Below, in pieces: positions 1-14,700 of a DNA stretch of 64,000 nucleotides (the first letter of the stretch is position 1; each line of letters opens with the position of its first letter). The position numbers and the translations under genes were made by a program. A model generated the notes under the pieces. The model made no database searches. It had not been told where the DNA came from and was given only the letters and a program-made list of their open reading frames with translations. This DNA comes from Mytilus edulis (lineage: Eukaryota > Mollusca > Bivalvia > Mytilida > Mytilidae): assembly GCF_963676685.1 (NCBI RefSeq), contig NC_092347.1:86554592-86618591 (forward strand), in the 5' to 3' direction.

Positions 1-2742
1 CTATTGACTAGATGGCTCTTATCATTTACTATCCTCTGAATGAATTTCTTTAATAATGCTGACACTCTTAAAGTACAATTATATGAAGAAAAATAGGAAC
101 ACTAAACGTGAAATGAAGGTTATAATTCTTTAAACAAATTGTCACATGATTTTAAACTAACATAAATTTCCAGAACAGCAGAAAAAATGTAATAACAAAA
201 AAAAAAAAAAAATACATGGTTCATTCAAAAAATAGTATCAAACTATACAATTGGTTTCATTTCTTAGTGTATGTAACTTACAAATTGTTTTTAATACGTT
301 TTTAAAACAAGGTAAACATTGGCTTTTTAACACAACTGAACATTCATAATATATAATTTAAGGTGGTACCCAACACTTTCACTAAAATTAATTTGGCTCA
401 TTTAATTTTCATAAAATTTTGACAAAGCATTTACTTTGACCCTTGACAAAAATATAAAAATTTCAAAAAAATTGAACCAACTGTTTTATTAGAATAAAAT
501 ACACTTGTTATATAGCAGTTTGACAAACACTTATTTTGATCATTGAGAAGCTTAATATTCCCTTGAAACACAATGTAATTAAAACGTTTAGAAGTTTTTA
601 AGTTATCTCCCTGTAGTGTTAGGTACCACCTCAAGCTATGAAAAGAGTTTCTTGAAATTATAATGATTAGGAAATTATGGAATCAATGCATGCATGTAAA
701 TATACTAAACTAATTCCTTTGAGCACAAGTTTTTACAATTATTACTTATCCATAATGTATAATTGACAAAAAAATACTCCATTCTATGAAAACTTTTCAT
801 GCTAAATAATTTAATTAACAATCCACACAGAATTATGGAGCATGTGAAAAATAAACCATGCAATAAGCGTTTAATTTTTTATCTATATTTCATGAGTTTC
901 TATTTGCTGATTTAACTCGGCAAAAAATAATTGAATTTTCCTTTGAAAGAAAATCCATGTACACATATTTTATAGTGAAACATAGCCATTCAAGTATATA
1001 TACATGTAAACTCTGAAAATAATGAATATTCTTTTAAAACTTATTCAACTATTAATGTCAGGAGTGACAGGCAACTACTGTTTAAGAACTGTTTGTGATG
1101 GAACAGCTGACCACATAGAACACTCATTAATTTTAAGAAGCAAAACAACCTTGTTTTATGAGCATCCATGTATGATATTAATTTTCAATCTTTATAAACG
1201 ATACATTATTATAATAAAAAATATTCACATATTCACAAGCATCAGATGTTAAAATTAATGTCATATTAAAAACTCTAAATATATCTGTACTTATATTAGG
1301 GTAAGTAATGCCCTTTAACATCAGGCGTCAAACAGTCATTTCGGCTACAGTTAGCTGCAAATTGGTTAAAATTTTACCGTGATTCTTCAGAGGTCTCAAA
1401 TAATTATGGTTACCGTCATTTTTGGAAAAAAGTAATGTTATTCGTTAAAATCAGTTGATGTTTTTATCGTCTAAAAGAAAGTGTACATTTTATTGTTATA
1501 CAACAAAAATTACCATTTATGTCATTTGGCAAGAACTGTTCTTCATCATGAAGGTACCCCACCCCCATTACGACCCTCTTATATATATGAGAAAAATAGC
1601 ACACAAAGCTTTTAGTGACCATTAAGTTCAATTTTCATTAGGACACTAGTTTCTGTATTAAGTCCATGCACATAATAATATAAAGATTATAATAAACATT
1701 TCTTGTTATTGGTCACATTCACATTGAAGTTTTTCACTTTGTTCGAAATAGTATTTACATAATAACATGATTTTAAACATGCTGCATCCTGGGTCATGGT
1801 CATTTGTTGTTATAGGATTTCCAATCAATAATTATATAGTTCAGATATCGATGTCAAAAGTGTGTTATATGGTTGGATTTTTACAGAATGGTCACAGCAC
1901 AAGCAATACGTCTAAAAGATCTGAAAAATAAAACCAATATAAATTTGATTACGATTAAACTGCAAGTGAAAATGTATGAATATGCAGAAGTTAAGAGTTC
2001 ATGAGTTGCAATCTTCATAGATTTTAGAAGTAAAACACAGTAGCGATGTAGGCACAGTTTTTACCTGTTTAAGTGACTTGACTGTAAAAAGTTTGCTAAC
2101 AATTAATGTAAAATGATTGGAAAATACCAAATATTTAGTCTGCTATCATCTTGACCTTTAACTAATAGATCCTTAAACAACAATGGTCTTTTTCACTGCA
2201 AATAACATGTAATGAAACCATGATTTGTAGTGACCTCATGAGGTCTTAAATGATATTGTCTGGAACAGGAACCTTTAAATTCTTGAAGAAATATATTCTT
2301 GACTCAAAATAAGGCTAAAATTTAAGTCAATGATTGCTCTGACACCTTTCGCCAAGTGATCTAAAAATCAAAAGTGGCCTCTCAATAAATATAGTAATAA
2401 TTGGATGTATGGTTCAAAAGATATCACAGGTAAAAAATACTATTTGCCCAAATTCCAGTCTATCAAATGCTGCTGTAACCTTAAACTTTGACCCTGTGAC
2501 CTTAAAATCAATGAGGGTCTATTTGACCTAAAGGCATATTAATCACCAAAGATATAGGGAGAGCTGATTTAACCTCAATAGATATTGTCAATAAACAAAG
2601 CTTTCCACAAAGTTTAAAAGCTATCAAAGGTCACAAACTGCTGCAACTAAATCTTCTAAGAGTAGAACGTACAGATATAAAATCTAATTGCACACTTACA
2701 AAATTGATCACAGATGAATGGATGTATATTTTGTATCCTTTA
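1..2742. other. Downstream region and possible 3' UTR of CACUL1
   Basis: AT-rich DNA past the CACUL1 stop. Apart from the inverted-repeat element at 358-634 I see no coding or RNA gene; the short ORFs have no domain, no Cys pattern and no splice context. Confidence 0.5.
358..634. mobile_element. MITE with TTAAGGTGGTACC termini
   Basis: Left end TTAAGGTGGTACCCAACACT (358-377); right end AGTGTTAGGTACCACCTCAA (615-634) is its near-perfect reverse complement. The 277-bp interior is AT-rich and non-coding. TTAA at the left and TCAA at the right suggest a degraded TTAA target duplication, as in piggyBac-type non-autonomous elements. Confidence 0.65.
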
Positions 2743-5700
2743 TCACTTCACTGGTCCCTCTTCTTCTCTGTATCTTTTTCTCGTTGACTCACATCTATAA
2801 TAAATAATAAAGTAGGATGAATACATCATGAAATATCTTTTTTACACAAGAAAATGCCTGTACTAAGTTAGAAATATGATAGTTGTCCATTCGTTTGATG
2901 TATTTGAGCTTTTGATTTTGCCATTTGATTAGGGACTTACCGCTTAGAATTTTCCTAGTTTGGTATTTTTGTGATTTTACTTTTCATTGTTCTACATAGT
3001 TCTTTCACAATCCAGCAATACATTTTTCACAAATTATATTTCTGTTTGTCCAGTTTACTGAGTGACCATCCAATTATGACAAAAACTTGTTCAAGACAAA
3101 CATGTAAATACAGTAATAATTTCCATATCATTTCTCTGTCTCACTCAATAAAAATAAATATTGTTATTTTTAAAATTGCTGTGACTTGATTGTAAAAGAA
3201 GAGAAAAGAGGGACGAAAGATACCAAAGGGACAGTCAAACTCATAAATCTAAAACAAACTGACAACGCCATGGCTAAAAATGAAAAAGACAAACAGAAAA
3301 ACAATAGTACACATGACACAACATAGAAAACTAAAGAATAAACAACACGAACCCCACCAAAAACTAGGGGTGATCTCAGGTGCTCCGGAAGGGTAAGCAG
3401 ATCCTGCTCCACATGCGGCACCCGTCGTGTTGCTTGTAAGTGTTGCTCTCTTCATATTGCAGTTCATTCAAAATTCTAAACTTTCAATCTTTTTGATAAA
3501 ATCAACCTATTTAACTAGTCAGAAATTTTAGCCAACTGCCATTGAAGATCCATAATCAATCATCAAAGTGTAGTTTTCTCTTAAACTTATTTAGCATCCT
3601 TTATGATGTAATCAGATAGAAAATTGTGGGAAATGGTATTTGTTTTCCTGATGTTGTAGGTAAAATATTTTGAACCAGATGCTCCGCAGGGCGTAGATTT
3701 ATACAACCGCAGAGGTTGAACCCTGAACGGTTGGGGCAAGTATGGACACAACATTCAAGCTGGATTCAGCTCTAAATTTGGATTGTGATTAAATAGTTGA
3801 CACAGCATAGGTTTCTGACACAGAATGAATGTGTTCTAATGAACTTTTTATTTTCTCTTAGAGCAATTCACTATGCTGTTGAATATTAATCCTCTCAAAA
3901 CCAGATGCTCCGCAGGGCGTAGCTTTATACGACCGCAGAGGTTGAACCCTGAACGGTTGGGGCAAGTATGGACACAACATTCAAGCTGGATTCAGCTCTA
4001 AATTTGGATTGTGATTAAATAGTTGACACAGCATAGGTTTCTGACACAGAATGAATGTGTTCTAATGAACTTAAAATTTTTGTTTTCTCTTAGAGCAATT
4101 CACTATGCTGTTGAATATTAATCCTCTCAAAACAAGAATGTGTCCTCAGTACACGAATGCCCCACTCGCACTATCATTTTCCATGTTCAGTGGACCGTGA
4201 AATTGGGGTAAAAACTCTAATTTGGCATTAAAATTATAAAGATCATATCATAGGGGTTATGTGTACTAAGTTTGAAGTCGATTGGACTTAAACTTCATCA
4301 AAAACTACCTTGACCAAAAACTTTAACCTGAAGCGGGACAGACAGACGGACGGACGAACGGACGAACGAACGGACAGACGGACGGACGCACAGACCAGAA
4401 AACATAATGCCCCTCTACTATCGTAGGTGGGGCATAAAAATGTTTGAAGAAATTTTCTTTTTTATTTATGAAATTTCAAATGAGAAAAATTGAACCCAAT
4501 ATTTTTAATCACATCCCCCTTTCCCTTATTCCAAAACTAATCTCAATTAAAATTTCTAATGGAGTTTGCAACAATAACTACTCATTTAAATACATCATAA
4601 AATATTAAGATGTAAAAAAAACTGCTTGTTATCACTGAATGTTATTTATTTTAATTTATCAGTTGGTAGTAAAAAGTGAATGTACATTGTATATTGTATA
4701 TAACAAAGATTTAAGTTGATTCTGGACAAAGAAAGATAACTCCAATTAAAAAAAATCTTGCTATTGCACAATATTTTGCAATTAGATATTTCTTGCTTAC
4801 TATTCTGGACAAAGAAAGATAACTCTAATTAAAAAAAAATTAGCTATTTCACAATATTGTGCAATTAGATATTTCTTGCCATTGCGCAATACTGTGCAAT
4901 TGAAAAGACTTGCTATTGCACAACACTTAATATAATAATTTTAGATCCTGATTTGGACCAACTTGAAAACTGGGCCCATAATAAAAAATCTAAGTACATT
5001 TTTGGATTCAGCATATCAAAGAACCCCAAGATTTCAATTTTTGTTGAAATCAGACTAAGTTTAATTTTGGACCCTTTGGACTTTAGTGTAGACCAATTTG
5101 AAAACAGGACCAAAAATGAAGAATCTACATACACAGTTAGATTTGGTATATCAAAGAACCCCATTTATTCAATTTTTGATGAAATCAAACAAAGTTTAAT
5201 TTTGGACCCCGATTTGGACCAACTTGAAAACTGGGCCAATAATCAAGAATCTAAGTACATTTTTAGATTCAGCATATCAAAGAACCTAACTGATTCATTT
5301 TTTGTCAAAATCAAACTAAGTTTAATTTTGGACCCTTTGGACCTTAATGTAGACCAATTTGAAAACGGGACCAAAAGTTAAGAATCTACATACACAGTCA
5401 TGACAGTTAGATTCGGCATATCAAAGAACCCCAATTATTCAATTTTGATGAAATCAAACAAAGTTTAATTTTGGACCCTTTGGGCCCCTTATTCTGTTGG
5501 GACCAAAACTCCCAAAATCAATACCAACCTTCCTTTTATGGTCATAAACCTTGTGTTTAAATTTCATAGATTTCTATTTACTTATACTAACGTTATGGTG
5601 CAAAAACCAAGAAAAATGCTTATTTGGGTCCCTTTTTGGCCCCTAATTCCTAAACTGTTGGGACCTAAACTCCCAAAATCAATACCAACCTTCCTTTTGT

Positions 5701-8700
5701 AGTCATTAACATTGTGTTTAAATTTCATTGATTTCTATATACTTAAACTAAAGTTATTGTGCGAAAACCAAGAATAATGCTTATTTGGGCCCTTTTTTGG
5801 CCCCTAATTCCTAAACTGTTGAAACCTAAACTTCCAAAATCAATCCCAACCGTTCTTTTGTGGTCATAAACCTTGTGTCAAAATTTCATAGATTTCTATT
5901 AACTTAAACTAAAGTTATAGTGCGAAAACCAAGAAAATGCTTATTTGGGCCCTTTTTGGCCCCTAATTCCTAAACTGTTGGGACCAAAACTCCCAAAATC
6001 AATACCAACCTTCCTTTTGTGGCCATAAACCTTGTGTTAAAATTTCATAGATTTCCATTCACTTTTACTAAAGTTAGAGTGCGAAAACTAAAAGTATTCG
6101 GACGACGACGACGACGACTACGCCGACGCCGACGCCAACGTGATAGCAATATACGACGAAAATTTTTTCAAATTTTGCGGTCGTATAAAAATGTTTGAAG
6201 AAATTTTCTTTTTATTTATGAAATTTCAAATGAGAAAATTGAACCCAATTTTTTTAATCACATCCCCCTTTCCCTTATTCCAAAACTAATCTCAATTAAA
6301 ATTTCTAATGGAGTTTGCAACAATAACTTCTCATTTAAATACATCATAAAATATTAAGATGTAAAAAAAACTGCTTGTTATCACTGAATGGTAAAGATTA
6401 TTTTAATTTATCAGTTGGTAGTAAAAAGTGAATATACATTGTATATTGTATAAAACAAAGATTTAAGTTGATTCTGAACAAAGAAAGATAACTCCAATTA
6501 AAAAAAATTCTTGCTATTGCACAATATTGTGTATTTAGATATTTCTTGCTTACTATTCTGGACAAAGAAAGATAACTCTAATTAAAAATAAAAAGCTATT
6601 TCACAATATTGTGCAATTAGATATTTCTTGACATTGCGCAATACTGTGCAATTGAAAAGACTTGCTATTGCACAATACTTAATATAATAATTTTAGATCC
6701 TGATTTGGACCAACTTGAAAACTGGGCCCATAATCAAAAATCTAAGTACATGTTTGGATTCAGCATATCAAAGAACCCCAAGATTTCAATTTTTGTTAAA
6801 ATCAAACTAAGTCTAATTTTGGACCCTTTGGACCCCGATTTGAACCAACTTGAAAACTGGGCCAATAATCAAGAATCTAAGTACATTTTTAGATTCAGCA
6901 TATCAAAGAACCCAACCCATTCATTTTTTGTCAAAATCAAACTAAGTTTAATTTTGGACCCTTTGGACCTTAATGTAGACCAATTTGAAAACGGGACCAA
7001 AAGTTAAGAATCTACATACACAGTTAGATTCGGCATATCACAGAACCCCAATTAATCAATTTTGATGAAATCAAACAAAGTTAAATTTTGGACCCTTTGG
7101 CCCCCTTATTCTGTTGGGACCAAAACTCCCAAAATCAATACCAACCTTCCTTTTATGGTCATAAACCTTGTGTTTAAATTTCATAGATTTCTATTTACTT
7201 ATACTAACGTTATGGTGCGAAAACCAAGAAAAATGCTTATTTCGGTCCCTTTTTGGCCCCTAATTCCTAAACTGTTGGGACCTAAACTCCCAAAATCAAT
7301 ACCAACCTTCCTTTTGTGGTCATAAACATTGTATTTAAATTTCATTGATTTCTATTTACTTAAACTAAAGTTATTGTGCAAAAACCAAGAATAATGCTTA
7401 TTTGGGCCCTTTTTTGGCCCCTAATTCCTAAACTGATGAAACCAAAACTTCCAAAATCAATCCCAACCTTTCTTTTGTGGTCATAAACCTTGTGTCAAAA
7501 TTTCATAGATTTCTATTAACTTAAACTAAAGTTATAGTGCGAAAACCAAGAAAATGCTTATTTGGGCCCTTTTTGGCCCCTAATTCCTAAAATGTTGGGA
7601 CCAACACTCCCAAAATCAATACCAACCTTCATTTTGTGGTCATAAACCTTGTGTTAAAATTTCAAAGATTTCTATTCACTTTTACTAAAGTTAGAGTGCG
7701 AAATCTAAAAGTATTCGGACGACGACAACGACGACGACGATGCCAACGTGATAGCAATATACGACGAAAATTTTTTCAAATTTTGCGGTCGTATAAAAAT
7801 GTTAAACCTGAACACATTTCTGGGCAAATGCAAAAGTAAAAAATCTGATAAATTTATTTTCTTACTGTTGAGAACATCAATGTCATATTTTGCATACAAC
7901 ACACTTACGAATTAAAACCATCTAATTTTCTCATTTCAATTTGCATATTTTGTGTTTCTTCTATATATCTGTCTAATTCTGTTACTGATGTATGAGGTAG
8001 AACGTTTGGAATAAATCGCGAAAATAATTCAGGCTTTAATGTTGCATATTCTGAAAAAGATAAAACAGGCTTTTATATCAAACATCTTAAAATATACACA
8101 ATTGGTCAAATAACAGGCATACTTGAATGGATGAAACATTTAAATTAAATGGCATTTTGAATTCATATAATAGTGAAGACATTTTTTTAGCTTGCTCTCT
8201 TTACATACAAGGCGACAAAAAGAAAATATGAAGTTTGATTCTATTTATCTAATGTTTCATAGAATTTAATTGTTTTATCAACTTTTGATATAAGATTATC
8301 TGCCATTCTCACATAACCATACTGATGTTGTTTGTTGTGCTGTGCCATATTTTTTCATGTTAGGCCAAATAAAATTAATTAGTAGATTTTCATCCAAATT
8401 TTTGAAAAAAATGGGCCGGGTGGGAGGATTTTATTTTTTAAATTTTATTTCATATGAAACCCTCGTCACGAGTTCTTCATACCGCGGGGTATATGCTAGT
8501 GGAAAACAAGCTTGTATAATGTATATACATGCTGTATATTAAAGGAAACCTACACTTTTTTTTAAACTCTTAAATAAAAATCCCTGATTGGCAACCACTG
8601 TTATACATGTAATTGCTGCTTTAAAACCTATTTATAGTATACATCAAAAAGAAGATAAATGCTCTCTTCAGTTGGACTATACCTACACCAAATTTATTTA

Positions 8701-11700
8701 GCGTTCTAAGCAATGGTTTTTAGTCCCCATAAAATCAATAAAATGTATTGGTACAATTGTATGCAACACAAGTATTACGAGTACAGAATAAAATGTAAAC
8801 TCAGTGTTGAAAGTAATTATGATGTAAAACATGGACTTAACCTAAAAGTAGTTGTTGTTTAATGACTACATTGAGGGCATTGGGACAGTTACAGAGGGTG
8901 TTTGCTGTTTGTCAACAAAAACAACAGCCATGGGTAAATATAAGGGCTTGTTATAATATAATTAAAACACGTACCGCGCGCGTGTTTGTCGACTTTTTTC
9001 CTCAATATACGGTCATAAATCAAACAAGTTCGTGCTTGTGTCAATTTCTTTAATCCAGTCATGTTTTTTGTACCAATTTGTTTTACGATTCTTGCGCTTT
9101 GGATATCATTCACAGTCCAAATTTCCTGACACAAAGTCATTGTATAAATAAATAAAAAAAAAACACGGTTTTCGATTCACTTGTGACTACCGCAATTTGC
9201 GGTCAAGGACAAGGCGTTTTACTCATAACTCGAATATTTCATGCCCTTCTCGTTATCAATCTCTATTCTCGGTAGATGATGTTGTCATCATAGAGCAGCA
9301 GAATATGTCGACTTAATCATTTTCAATAGATTACTCGAAGAAATACAAAAACGATTTGAAACAAGAAGTTTTGAATGAAACGAAATTATCGATGGTTCCC
9401 TGTAACGGACATGAACCAAATCCGGAAATCGTATTTTTTTTTGTTAAATAAAAAAGATCGGGGCGGGACGATTTCAGAGGGGCGGGCGGGGATGAAAATC
9501 TAGCAATTAATTTTAATTGGCCTTATCTTTTTTGAAGTATCATTTCATAAACATGATAAATGCAAATAATTTCTATTTCAAGCATTTGCTTTTCTGTTTT
9601 GTTTTAAAAACTTATTTTCTACATAACAATTTATTAGCTTATTAATCTTTTTCTAAAGCTATACCATGTATGCTTATATAAATTTGGGACGATTACCCCT
9701 TTTTACATTATTTTTCTGATTTTTTTTCGTTGCTTGTGTACTTTATATTTGATTTATTTTTATAACTATTTTGATTGAAGTGCCACTGAAGAGTTGTATG
9801 TATACCAAAGGTGCCATTCTTAATTAGAAACATTGTATATGTTTGATGAGTATTTTACCTGGATTAATGGAATGAAGACTTTGTATTGTATTACACATCA
9901 AGGCTGGAGGAATTATAAAAGGTGTGTTACTGCTTTGTTCAAGGACAGCTGAAATATATCAATACATTAAATTTATACTCAAGAAAATAAGTTAATATGT
10001 AGGAAGGATTTTTTTAAATATGAAAATTTATGTCAAGGATTCTGTCATGAATAGAAAATTAATCCATCGAACTATGACATGCAACAAGAGTACACACGGT
10101 CAAATGAATACTTTACTGATCATGGTCAACTTGTATGTCTTTGAGATCAAGGTTTTACTATAGATGTCACATATACTTATCAATGATCCATGAAAAAAAA
10201 TCAAGGTCAAAGGAACATTGCCAGACAGACATTTGTATGAATGATTATAAACTTCTTTTATCTACGTTTATTTATATATTATTATCACATATGAATTCAA
10301 TCATCTAATAAAGTGTTATGATCTTATGATCCTAAATTTGATATGCATTTACTTACAAAATAAGTGTGCTAGGTGCTTTTCTAAAATGTGTTTTCGGAAC
10401 AGTTTCTTTAATTCTGTATGTAAATTTGTTTTCAGTTTTGATTCTACATAATATCTATTCTGAAATGAGAAAACAAAATTTTTATTTGAATATGATACAT
10501 TTATATTTAGAGTACTAAGATATATATATATAAGTTATCTATTAGATTCTTATTGTATGCATTTAATTGTTTCTTTATTCGGTACATCAAACACAATATT
10601 CAGAAAGGATTGTCTCCCCTTAACCAACTTTTTTTCTCGCATCAAATTTAAAAGATATTTTTAATGTTTGAAGAAAAGATATCATAATTCAGTTATTTTT
10701 TTTCATCAAAAACCAAAACACTTGAAAATTATAAATGAGACTCAATTGATTATTATGCAAATAATTGCTGTCATAGCGTAAAAGCTCAAAGCTTACTACA
10801 AGATTAATAAAGTCTGTAGCAGTGGCTTTAGAGTAAATATTTACTATATGTGTGACAAACATATGTGCATTATATGAACAGACACATGTAATAATATCAA
10901 CAGACTTTTTTGGGGCCTTTATTGACAAAGAAATCTAACAAAAACTGTCATAATTTGACCAACAAATCTGTACAAACATTTAGACAACCATGGGGTACAT
11001 CATTATATATATAACTTGGTGGGAAATAATATTGATAGATCACTAATACAGACCAAAAGGGCAATACTTTAGATGGACTACATGACAATATTAATAAATG
11101 TACAGACTTACAGAAAATAGATAATCAGTTCAAATAAGAGATCTCATGACAAATTAAAGAAGTTAACACCTATAAGTCATTCTAAGCAAAACTCATACCA
11201 GCTATAAAAGGCCCAGGAATGACAAATGTTAAACAATGTTTGAACATGCTCCTCCAACAGGCTTATACATTGAGCATATAGTCATCCTGCAAGAATACAG
11301 ATTGGACATACATCTCAAGCAGGTTTATACATTGAGCATAAATCTCTAGCATGAATACACCTCAAACATGTTTACAAATTGAGCATGCACCTTGAGTATT
11401 CAGTTTAAGCTTTCTTACCATATAGTTAAATATTGGAACAATACCAGCTAATGCCTGTTGATATTGATTCCATACAGAATAATATTTCTCTAAAAATTGT
11501 CTCCCATCTTCTTTCTCCTGCAAGTATATATAACCCTGCATTTATTAATGATAGACAAATAATGTTCATGGTTATATATATATATAGATTCTACCATTGT
11601 ATCAAGTGTGATGCAATATTCATCCACGCAAGACCATTAAATCTTCTAGGGATTAGAGAGTTTGTACTGAGATATCTCTGAATATAACCTGAACCCTCCA

Positions 11701-14700
11701 TATATCATTTAAATTTTATCATATATTTCTGATCAATTTTTCAGATTAAAATAATTCCTTTTTATAACATGAATCATATTTAGTGATAACAAAAGCAATA
11801 GCAATACTTTATTTTCCCACACTGATTCTCATGCATTATTTAAAATAAAATGCTATTCCCAACCTGTCTATTTCATCGGATACATTAATGTTGAAAGCTT
11901 GAATAATTTCAAGACATTCATCTTTGTTTTTGGAAAGGAGTTAAATCTTTACAATTATATTGATTATTCATTTAACCTATTAACATTTAAGTATATAAAA
12001 TATTTTTTTATCTTATAATCATCAATTCACGGACTACAATATGCGTGTCAGTGTTCTCCCCAGATATTTCATATAGCATACTGCTAATTAAGGAAATTTG
12101 AAATACCATCTTGTTTTTAAAAATTATAGCATCACATCAATAACACAATCTATTAGAAAATCCATTCAGATAGCATCACATTCAGAAATATCACATTACC
12201 ATGATGCTAAAAGGCCCTGGGTGTAACATGATGTTACAGCAAATTAAAACAAGGATAAAATTTAATGCCCCCTCCGCTACGGCAAAGGGCATAAAAATGT
12301 CAGATACATGCTAAGAAATCTTACAAGTTGTAATACATGAGAATGAGTGTGGGGAAAATATAACTTGATGTGATCTAGGAAATCTTTATTTTTTACAGAT
12401 GTCCCCCAAAATAATACATACCCATGCCTGGAATTCCTCATTCTTTCCTTCAAGATATTTTGACATGTACTGCATCAGATCTGAGTACAACCTTTCAGAA
12501 AATTGTTTACATACACATTTATATACACAACTGAAAAGAAGAAGAAACATGTCATTCCATCATGTATACAAAGTATAAAGCCATCAGTTTTGTTCTGAGT
12601 GTCATCTATAGTTATAGTGGTATAGTTTTGTGTTGTCATACAATTTGTATGTGGTTAATTTCTTTTGGTGAATATTTCTGTACTTGTTTTTTCTTGCTAG
12701 TCTGTATAAACAAATGTTTAGTATATCATATATAACACAAATGTATCACTATCATGTTCCATGTACCATAATTCCTTAAAAATTCTTAACCAAATACTTA
12801 ACATTTTAAATTTACTGTGTGCTATTTTAATAAGTGTGTACCACTGACAATCCACAACAATGTGTGATAGATTAAAGCAAATCTGATACAAGTTGAGCAG
12901 TTTTAAATGAGTATCAAAATTTGAGTAAGTTACAGGAGTTTTAAGCACATTTCATTCGTCATGTTCATTTAGGCTACTAAAGAAAGAAATTCAAATTAAA
13001 ATTTGTCTGCAATTATCTGGTCTCATTTCTGTACCTTGATATGATGAGTTAAAAGAGATATTTGGTAAAACTCAATGAAATAAAAAAAAAACCAACATAG
13101 TCTTCAACAAAAGACAAGTGCCTTTTCGTTATAGGTCAATGATTAAATTGAATCTTGAAATGCTAAAGCTAATTTTATAATATTTTGTCATTAATGTGAC
13201 TATGACTATATATACCTTATACAATATTTAGTCAATCAATCTGTTTATGGGTTTTCATATGTATTGCTCAGCTATGAACATGATGAAAGAATTTTTAAAT
13301 GCAAAAGTTAAAAATAATATATGTTATTTACCTGTACATTTGTTCATAAGATATAGGTATTCCTTGACCTGGTGCCATGGTCAGCAAATGATTTATTGCC
13401 TCCTCTAATTTTGGCCAATATTGAGATTCGTAATCACCAGGAGTCAAGGTCATCATCACTACAAAAATCAAATGAGTTCAATGTGAGAACTCATAAGTAT
13501 GGAGCAAAGATCTTTTTGAGATTTCAGAGATAGGATAAATCAAAATTCTATTCTCAATCTTATTTCTCAGAAAACTCAGAGGTAGGTAATCTGAGAACTC
13601 AGATGTAAGGATAAGTTATATTACTTACCCACTATCTAATACACATGCTATTATCTCCTACTAAGTAGCATATTAATCTATTGCAATAAAACATCATAAT
13701 ATCTAATAAAATGTGTAGATTTAGCTAACAAAGTCCTTATATTTGTATAAAGTAACATTCGTTTAAAGTGGAAAATTGTTTTAACGTTGAATAAGCTACA
13801 ATTAAAAAATGCTTGCTGGTCCCTCTCTGTGATTACCATTATATTACGCTGGTTCATTTCCCAATCAATCTGTCACCAAGGGAAGATAAATAAATCGATT
13901 TTCGTTCATAGTCTTTTTCAAAAATGATGAACGGTTCTTTATATTGGTATGTAATCATTTTAAACGTTTCAAATTTATGAAATTATATTCGTACATCAAT
14001 GTTTTTGATACACCAATAACAAAAACTGAAATATATTGAATTGATACATTTTGTAATTATTCAAAATTATATCAGAAACCTAAACTTAATTATAAAATAA
14101 TGAACCTGTTAAGGGGAGAGAATACTCGCATAACTTTTTCGAATTGGCACATAATACAACGAAATGTCACTCTTGCATACAAATGGCACATCAATATAAT
14201 TAATTATCTGCGAAATCGTCCCCCACCTTCAATGATGATTCTAAATTATAAATATAACCAAAAGTTGTTAATCTATAGATAGTTAAGACTAATGAAAGCT
14301 AACCCAATGTAAAAATATTTCTTTGCAATTTTTTAAAACTTCCTTAGAAAAATACTCGAGCCACTTGACTTTCATAGCTCAAAATTAACGTTTTTACACA
14401 ATATTTGAATAAAGAAGTTGAAGATTATTCGCTTCTCAAAGTGTAAGACGCAATAAAAATCGTATGCTTGCACCATCCTACCGAAATACGGTTTTAATTA
14501 AGTCCTGAACATTTCGACATTTCTTCGTATATTTTGAACAAAACCGGTTTTAACCAAATCACAAGTACGTGTTAAGATCCGACTAAATACCTATTTTCCT
14601 ATATGGTCAGGTAAAGTTGCTATACTAAGTTCCAAAATTAACAAAAAATACTACTGTAAATTCAGAAATTATTGCACTGTTTTTATTATTACAGTTTAAA

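Noticed and set aside
3170-3467. Hydrophobic antisense ORFs (and the matching one at 51564-51797)
   Set aside because: Both lie on copies of the same dispersed repeat; the hydrophobicity comes from antisense A-rich sequence.
4953-5381. 142-codon ORF with repeated DQLENWA..SKYIF blocks (and its shorter partner at 6705-7007)
   Set aside because: The periodicity equals the 126-bp DNA subrepeat, the partner ORF lies in the duplicated unit, and there are no splice or domain signals. It is repeat DNA in a CACUL1 intron.
10357-10459. Apparent one-base frameshift in CACUL1 exon 5
   Set aside because: A first pass mis-copied a base at the line boundary near 10440. Recounted, the exon is 103 bp, the frame is open and the full coding length is divisible by three.
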